Source of the DNA: Candidatus Thiodictyon intracellulare
GTDB lineage: Bacteria; Pseudomonadota; Gammaproteobacteria; Chromatiales; Chromatiaceae
Direction: 5' to 3'
Length of the DNA stretch: 9,925 bases
NCBI GenBank assembly: GCA_016292295.1
Contig: JADNEJ010000658.1
Span: 1 to 9,925, forward strand
Each line of letters starts with the position of its first letter. Within the stretch, counting starts at the first letter, position 1. Shown here piece by piece: positions 6,610 to 9,925 of this stretch. The notes under the pieces were generated by a model. It was given only the letters and a program-made list of their open reading frames with translations. It searched no databases and was not told the origin of the DNA. The position numbers and the translations under genes are program-made.

Positions 6610-7659
6610 ATGCCCGGATCCCACTTCCTCCTGTCGGCCGCCGCCCGAACCCTGTCGCTACGCGAAGTGTTCGCGGTGACCGACGACCAGGCGTTTACCG
6701 TGTTCCGGGAGGTCCGTTGGAACTGCGACGGGGTGCCGGTGTGCCCGAGCTGCGGCGTGGTCGAGGAGCATTGGTTTCTGCGCATTCGCCAGCAGTGGCG
6801 CTGCCGGGCCTGCGAACACACCTTCTCGGTGACCTCCGGGACCCTCTTCGCCCACCACAAGTTGCCGCTGCAGGTCTACCTCGGGGCGGTCGTGATTTAC
6901 AGCAATGCGGACAAGATGTTGTCGGCGCTCCAGCTGAGCCGCGACCTGGACGTGTAGTACAAGACCGCCTTCGTGCTGATGCACAAGCTGCGCGAGAGCC
7001 TGATGGTGCAGCGTGACGAGACGCCGTTGGCCGGGGAGGTGCAGCTCGACGGAGCCTATGTGGGCGGTTCAGTCCGCCCCGCGAACCGGGCCGAGGACCG
7101 GGTGGATCGGCGCCTGGTCGAACACCAAAACCCCGACAAGCGCTGTGTCCTAGTGATGCGTGAGAGCTATTCGGTGGATGATCTCGCCGGGCGGGTCGGC
7201 GGCAAACGTACCCTGACCTTCATCATCCTCCATGAAAATAAGACTGATGTCGGCGTCCTGGCGGCGCGCTTCATCGCTCCGGGGACGATGATCTCGGCCG
7301 ACGAGCGCGACGCCTACGACCTGTTGCACGGGCGCTATCGGACGCAGCGCGAGTCAATCATCAGCGCGAGTATCGGGCCGCGGACGGGAGGACCGACAAC
7401 CAGGCCGAATCGCTGATCTCGCGCTTTCGGCGGATGCAGATCGGCCAGCACCACCACTTCGGCCTGGCTCATCTCGCCAACTACGCCAACGAGACGGCCT
7501 ATCGCGAAGACACCCAGCGCTGGTCCAACGGGGAGATTTTCTCCGACATCCTCACCAAGTGAGCCCGCACCCGTCCGCATCGCGACTGGAGCGGCTATTG
7601 GCAGGGCAACACCCGGCGCCCGGAGCGACTGGCGGCCTGAACCCCTCACGCCCGCATCC
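6600..7659. repeat. Imperfect direct repeats flanking the IS1595-type transposase gene
   Basis: AACCCCTCTCATGCCCGGAT (6600-6619, continuing CC) and AACCCCTCACGCCCGCATCC (7640-7659) align with a 2-nt gap and two mismatches. The left copy contains the transposase ATG; the right copy starts at the last base of its terminal stop. They may mark element boundaries or an old duplication, or be coincidental. Confidence 0.35.
6610..7640 (+). pseudogene. IS1595-family transposase, decayed
   Basis: The translation starts at ATG 6610. A zinc ribbon follows (CPSC at residues 45-48, CRAC at 65-68), then HTFSVTSGTLFAHHKLPLQV. The DDE domain shows VQLDGAYVGG, then SADERDAYDLLHGRY, and after a frame change ADGRTDNQAESLISRFRRMQ and HFGLAHLANYANETAYRED. 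The C-terminus RDWSGYWQGN is typical of the family. Lesions are TAG at 6955-6957 (probably Gln, CAG to TAG, before YKTAFVLMHKLRE), a frame change near 7350 (two extra or one missing base), and an in-frame TGA at 7560-7562 with family sequence continuing to the stop at 7638-7640. The protein would be inactive unless all three were bypassed. The last 80 nt past the first TGA still read as family sequence. Confidence 0.88.
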
Positions 7660-8077
7660 AGGCCCACCCCCCGCCAGCCAACTCGACGGCCCGCGCCGCG
7701 CCCTTGCCGGTCAGGCGCCGCAGCACCGCCAGGCTCGTCTTGTGGAGCACCGCCAGGACCTTGGAACGGTCCTGCAAGCCCTTGCGCGCCGCCACCGCCT
7801 GCGCCACACTCTGGTCCGATAAGGGCCCACCCGCGTCACGCATGACCTCCAAGACCAGCCGCTGGCATTCCCCGGGCGCAAACCACTGTTGACCGCGGCG
7901 CCGTTTGCGCGGCCGAATCCCGCCGAGGTCGTAGGCCGGGGCGAACAGCCGGATTGTTGCGTCCAGATGTCCCAACTCCGCCGCCAGCCGCTGCAATTCC
8001 TGGTGACACAGTTGCACCTGCCCGGCCAACTTGCCCCGCTTCGCCACCAATTCGCTCACTACGTGTAACTCCGCCAT
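7646..8077 (-). CDS. Hypothetical protein: coiled coil plus probable winged-helix, DNA-binding candidate
   Basis: This 143-aa product has a good ribosome binding site, GAGGAG at 8091-8086, 8 nt before the ATG. Residues about 6-46 are a heptad-like helix (LVAKRGKLAGQVQLCHQEL, then LAAELGHLDATIRLF). A basic linker follows (IRPRKRRRGQQW, 54-65). Residues 68-140 look like a winged helix (GECQRLVLEVMRDAGGPLSD, then SVAQAVAARKG, and HKTSLAVLRRLTGKGAARAV with a closing GGGWAW strand). I recognise proteins of this layout (MAELHV start, GECQR motif) as common uncharacterised proteobacterial proteins, but know no assigned function. It is intact among broken transposases and ends 5 bp from the IS1595-type remnant, convergent with it. 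It could be a regulator or an accessory of a mobile element. Confidence 0.75.
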   Translation of the reverse strand: MAELHVVSELVAKRGKLAGQVQLCHQELQRLAAELGHLDATIRLFAPAYDLGGIRPRKRRRGQQWFAPGECQRLVLEVMRDAGGPLSDQSVAQAVAARKGLQDRSKVLAVLHKTSLAVLRRLTGKGAARAVELAGGGWAWMRA

Positions 8078-8106
8078 GAATCCGGCTCCTCGCTATCGGG
8101 TGAGGG

Positions 8107-8131
8107 GGGAGATTCTCCCGGTTCGGCCGGG
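8107..8131. promoter_or_regulatory. Inverted repeats upstream of the winged-helix gene
   Basis: GGGAGA-T-TCTCCC (8107-8119) overlaps CCCGG-TTCGG-CCGGG (8117-8131), about 30-54 nt upstream of the start at 8077. They could serve as an operator or form mutually exclusive hairpins in a leader RNA. No promoter was identified with confidence. Confidence 0.35.
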
Positions 8132-8267
8132 TTGGATCATGTGCGGCTGCTACATAATAGCGTTGAATGCTGGGTTTCGCTGCGCTCTACACAGCCTACG
8201 GATCGGGTGTGAAGCGGGTCCTGGGCGAATACTTGCACAATCTCGGCCCATTGGAACCCAGCCGCGG

Positions 8268-8296
8268 CGCGCTACGCCCGGCCGCATTGTAGCGCG
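8268..8296. repeat. Inverted repeat downstream of the IS4-type remnant
   Basis: CGCGCTAC (8268-8275) and GTAGCGCG (8289-8296) form an 8-bp stem with a 13-nt loop. It lies about 70 bp beyond the transposase stop and may be a REP-like or terminator-like hairpin. No T-run follows. Confidence 0.45.
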
Positions 8297-8365
8297 GTGC
8301 GACATCTGCGTTCGGCGCTGCCGCCCTCCGGGCGTACATGGCAATGCCATTAATTTAGGCCCCGC

Positions 8366-8916
8366 TTACCGGCAGCGCTTGAAGTTGAGGTGGAAACCCT
8401 GGACCTTGGTAGGCTTCATCTTGCATGGGGCGACGCGATCTGGTCGCACGGCTTCGACACTAGCCGCCATCGTCAAGACCAACGCGGTGACCAATTTCTG
8501 GCCCGCGAATTCCAAAAGCAGCCGTGCGATGGCGTGCTTCATCTTCGAAAAGGCGTTGGCGAAGTTCACCCGATAGGCGTGGCGCCGCGTCTGGTAGAGT
8601 CGGTTGGCAATCGCCTGGGCGACCTAGACCAGAATCGTCGTGAGGTTAATGGCGAAGATTTTTGCGTAGAAATCCTGACGCACGCACTGGGCACTACGCC
8701 TGAAGAAATTCTCGATCTCCACCCGGCACTTGGCGCGTTTGTATTGCTCCTTTATGCCCCACATTAAGTGATATAGGTGCTTGAAAACATGCGCGGGAAA
8801 GGCTTCTTCATCGTGCAGCGAGGTGGCCAGCACCTCGGTCTCATCGCCCTTGAAGGTCACCCGTATCAAGCGCATCTGCAGCGGCGCGGTGGGCAGCCCA
8901 TAGGCTTCGCACCGGC
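8366..8916 (-). pseudogene. IS4-type transposase, C-terminal half only, with one nonsense codon
   Basis: Family sequence begins just inside the right inverted repeat (CEAYGLPTAPLQMRLIRVTF) and continues through ETEVLATSL, FKHLYHLMWGIKEQYKRAKC, VEIENF, VRQDFYAKIFAINLTTILV, HAYRVNFANAFSKMKHA and VRPDRVAPCKMKPTKVQGFH to a stop at 8366. The N-terminal catalytic half is missing. TAG at 8624-8626 breaks the remaining frame. In the Y-x2-R-x3-E-x6-K signature the Arg position is Met and the catalytic Glu position is Lys, so even this part has lost active-site residues. The only in-frame sequence upstream is a stop inside the repeat, so truncation occurred at that boundary. Confidence 0.8.
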
Positions 8917-8936
8917 ATTATGTAGCAATTGCACAT

Positions 8937-9042
8937 AGTTATCGAATCAATTTGTTACGCAGAATCTGGCGGAAACTCAGTGCGATGCGGGCGGGTGGGC
9001 GCCGGGATCTCCAAGATTTTGGTGAGAAACCCGGCTGCCGGG
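8937..9042. other. Short gap with no recognised feature
   Basis: This 106-bp segment lies between the right inverted repeat and the terminus of the DUF6399-type element. No gene, hairpin or known repeat stood out. Confidence 0.5.
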
Positions 9043-9068
9043 GGCCTTGATCATAACTCCGCCCACGC
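9043..9068. repeat. Terminus of the DUF6399-type insertion sequence
   Basis: The sequence starts GGCCTTGATCATAACTCC and is followed inwards by the 3' end of the transposase fragment. Its outer 11 bases are identical to both ends of the 124-bp element at 1192-1315, and it closely matches 2671-2696. The other end of this element is not in the window. Confidence 0.7.
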
Positions 9069-9329
9069 CCGTCACGCCGTCATCAGCGCCAGAGCAGGCA
9101 AACTGACTGGCTGCGATCGTCGGCGCCGCGTTGGCGGCAGCAGGTCGACGTGCGCCAGCACTTGGTCAAACAGCGCCGGGTGGGCCCGCCCGAAGAAGCG
9201 TTCAGCGGCGGTGGTGCCGTCGGGGCGGCGGACATAGAAGTTGTGCAAGGCCACCAGCTTGCGACCACTCAAGCGGTGACTGCCGTGATGATACAGCGAC
9301 AGATGGCCGTTGCGCCCTTCCACACAGGA

Positions 9330-9371
9330 ACTGCTGCGCTGAAACAGATTACTGCTGCGCTGAAACAGATT
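9330..9371. repeat. 21-bp perfect tandem duplication
   Basis: Two identical 21-bp units (9330-9350 and 9351-9371, each starting ACTGCTGCGCTGAAACAG) lie head to tail. They duplicate seven codons in frame within the DUF6399-type fragment. Perfect identity suggests a recent replication slip. Confidence 0.9.
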
Positions 9372-9385
9372 GGCTCCATGGTCCT

Positions 9386-9410
9386 CCAGGGTCCGCCGTG
9401 CGGACCCTGG
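9386..9410. repeat. REP-like hairpin, second copy
   Basis: CCAGGGTCCGC and GCGGACCCTGG form a perfect 11-bp stem around a CGT loop. The core matches the hairpin at 6236-6254. It lies at the junction between the DUF6399-type fragment and the leader of transposase copy C. Confidence 0.8.
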
Positions 9411-9458
9411 CCCCCCGATTGCCGGTTGCGGCTGGCACGATGATCGGCGTCGCCTAAA

Positions 9459-9925
9459 ATGGCCAAAGTCGAGACCTACCACATCTACTTCCTTTCGAGT
9501 CTGCGCTTGATCTTGAAGGTAGAGGTGAAGGCCGGTAACCACACGACTTCCAAATACAGTTCGCCTGGGCTGTGGGAATTGCTCGGACGGTTGCCGCGAG
9601 CGCACTGGCCAGCCCTAATTCGCGGTGACCGCGACTGGGGCACGCAAGCCAACATGGCACGGGCGGAGCAGGAAGGCGTCCCGTATCTGTTCAAATTGCG
9701 AATGACAAAAGGGGTCAAGAAAGCCGTCGAGCGCCTGATGCGCGGAGCCGCTTGGTGCGAGGGCTGGCCAGGGCTGGCAAGGGGCCGAGACGCGCCTGCA
9801 CCTGGAAGGCTGGGGCCGCGCGCGCCACGCCATCGTGTTGCGCCGACAGATCAAGGCGGATCTGACTATAGTTGCTCAGCGCGACCCGGAGCAACTGTGC
9901 CTGAGCTTCGCCGAACTGACGGATG
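9459..9925 (+). pseudogene. IS4-superfamily (IS1380-like) transposase, N-terminally deleted; copy C, cut by window end
   Basis: The same leader as copies A and B (AAAATGGCCAAAGTCGAG) is joined after codon 5 (MAKVE) to TYHIYFLSSLRLILKVEVK, so the first 120 or so residues, with the first catalytic Asp, are missing. It then reads open through KYSSPGLWELLGRLPRAHWP, LIRGDRDWG, EGVPYLFKLRMTKGVKKAVE and RLMRGAAW. An extra G in 9761-9763 shifts the frame; the remainder (HLEGWGRARHAIVLRRQIK, LCLSFAELTD) continues in the new frame to the window edge. It preserves the empty insertion site of the 124-bp MITE and is the best-preserved copy in its region. It is non-functional as seen. Confidence 0.85.

Larger units (their letters stand above)
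8139..8936. mobile_element. Region bounded by 20-bp inverted repeats around an IS4-type transposase remnant
   Basis: ATGTGCGGCTGCTACATAAT (8139-8158) and the reverse complement of 8917-8936 (ATGTGCAATTGCTACATAAT) match at 17 of 20 positions. Inside are a dispersed-repeat segment (8159-8365) and the 3' part of a transposase gene that is cut where the right repeat begins. I saw no target duplication. It may be a deleted insertion sequence or the result of two inverted short repeats trapping a fragment. Confidence 0.55.
9072..9425 (-). pseudogene. DUF6399-type transposase, C-terminal fragment
   Basis: The minus-strand translation contains LFQRSSSCVEGRNGHLSLYH, LSGRKLVALHNFYVRRPDG, TTAAERFFGRAHPALFDQVL and an Arg-rich tail ending at 9072. 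This is the C-terminal part of a transposase family annotated, from memory, as containing DUF6399. The N-terminal catalytic part is absent: the reading runs into the leader of transposase copy C near 9440. A 7-residue block (NLFQRSS) is duplicated in tandem, from a 21-bp repeat. The exact upstream limit of family sequence lies between about 9372 and 9425. The gene is truncated and inactive. Confidence 0.72.

Noticed and set aside
6610..7640. Programmed readthrough or recoding of the TAG and TGA codons in the IS1595-type gene
   Set aside because: A frameshift is also present, and the neighbouring elements show the same kind of nonsense decay, so ordinary pseudogenisation is simpler.
9072..9605. 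177-codon minus-strand frame treated as one protein
   Set aside because: Only the C-terminal part is a real transposase fragment. The first part is the reverse complement of transposase copy C.
1..9925. CRISPR array, tRNA, rRNA or defence system
   Set aside because: I saw no regularly spaced repeats with unique spacers, no tRNA- or rRNA-like conserved segments, and no defence-associated domains.

Overview
The window looks like a mobile-element graveyard in a GC-rich gammaproteobacterium. A purple sulfur bacterium (Chromatiaceae-like) is my best guess. The grounds are high GC with strong GC3 in the real genes, short dispersed repeats carrying a GGGTTTCGCTGCG-type core and an AGGGTCCGC-NNN-GCGGACC hairpin, and the character of the M1 peptidase and ChaN/PDZ proteins. 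The taxon is an inference from memory, not a computed assignment.

Layout. Positions 1-1850 hold two head-to-head remnants of one IS4-superfamily (probably IS1380-family) transposase gene. The minus-strand copy has a full N-terminal half with three nonsense codons and an 8-nt deletion. The plus-strand copy is internally deleted, riddled with stops and interrupted by a 124-bp MITE-like insertion. The two left ends form a near-perfect 70-bp palindrome at 876-945. At 1933-2223 there is a stub whose second half is the C-terminus of a urea ABC transporter ATPase (UrtE). A small lipoprotein gene (DUF2845-like) at 2225-2572 converges on it.

The only clearly intact chromosomal block is 2225-6231: the lipoprotein, a secreted M1-type (gluzincin) peptidase on the minus strand, and a divergently transcribed ChaN-like protein with a C-terminal PDZ domain. 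The peptidase and ChaN genes share a 140-bp intergenic region. Both products are probably exported, but nothing in the sequence proves a joint function.

Positions 6232-9925 are again accessory DNA: REP-like hairpins, a decayed IS1595-family transposase (two stops and a frameshift), one intact small gene (143 aa, coiled coil plus probable winged helix), and the C-terminal half of an IS4-type transposase between 20-bp inverted repeats. These are followed by the C-terminal end of a DUF6399-type transposase and a third copy of the first transposase, which runs off the window.

The most informative hidden structure is a small non-autonomous element family with ends GGCCTTGATCAT. One copy (1192-1315) has a 9-bp target duplication inside the transposase copy at 931-1850. 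A second, decayed copy (about 2604-2696) has a matching flanking direct repeat and sits between the lipoprotein and the peptidase. The likely parental terminus, next to the DUF6399-type transposase, is at 9043. I see no defence system, CRISPR array, tRNA, rRNA or biosynthetic cluster, and no convincing new system beyond these mobile-element relationships.
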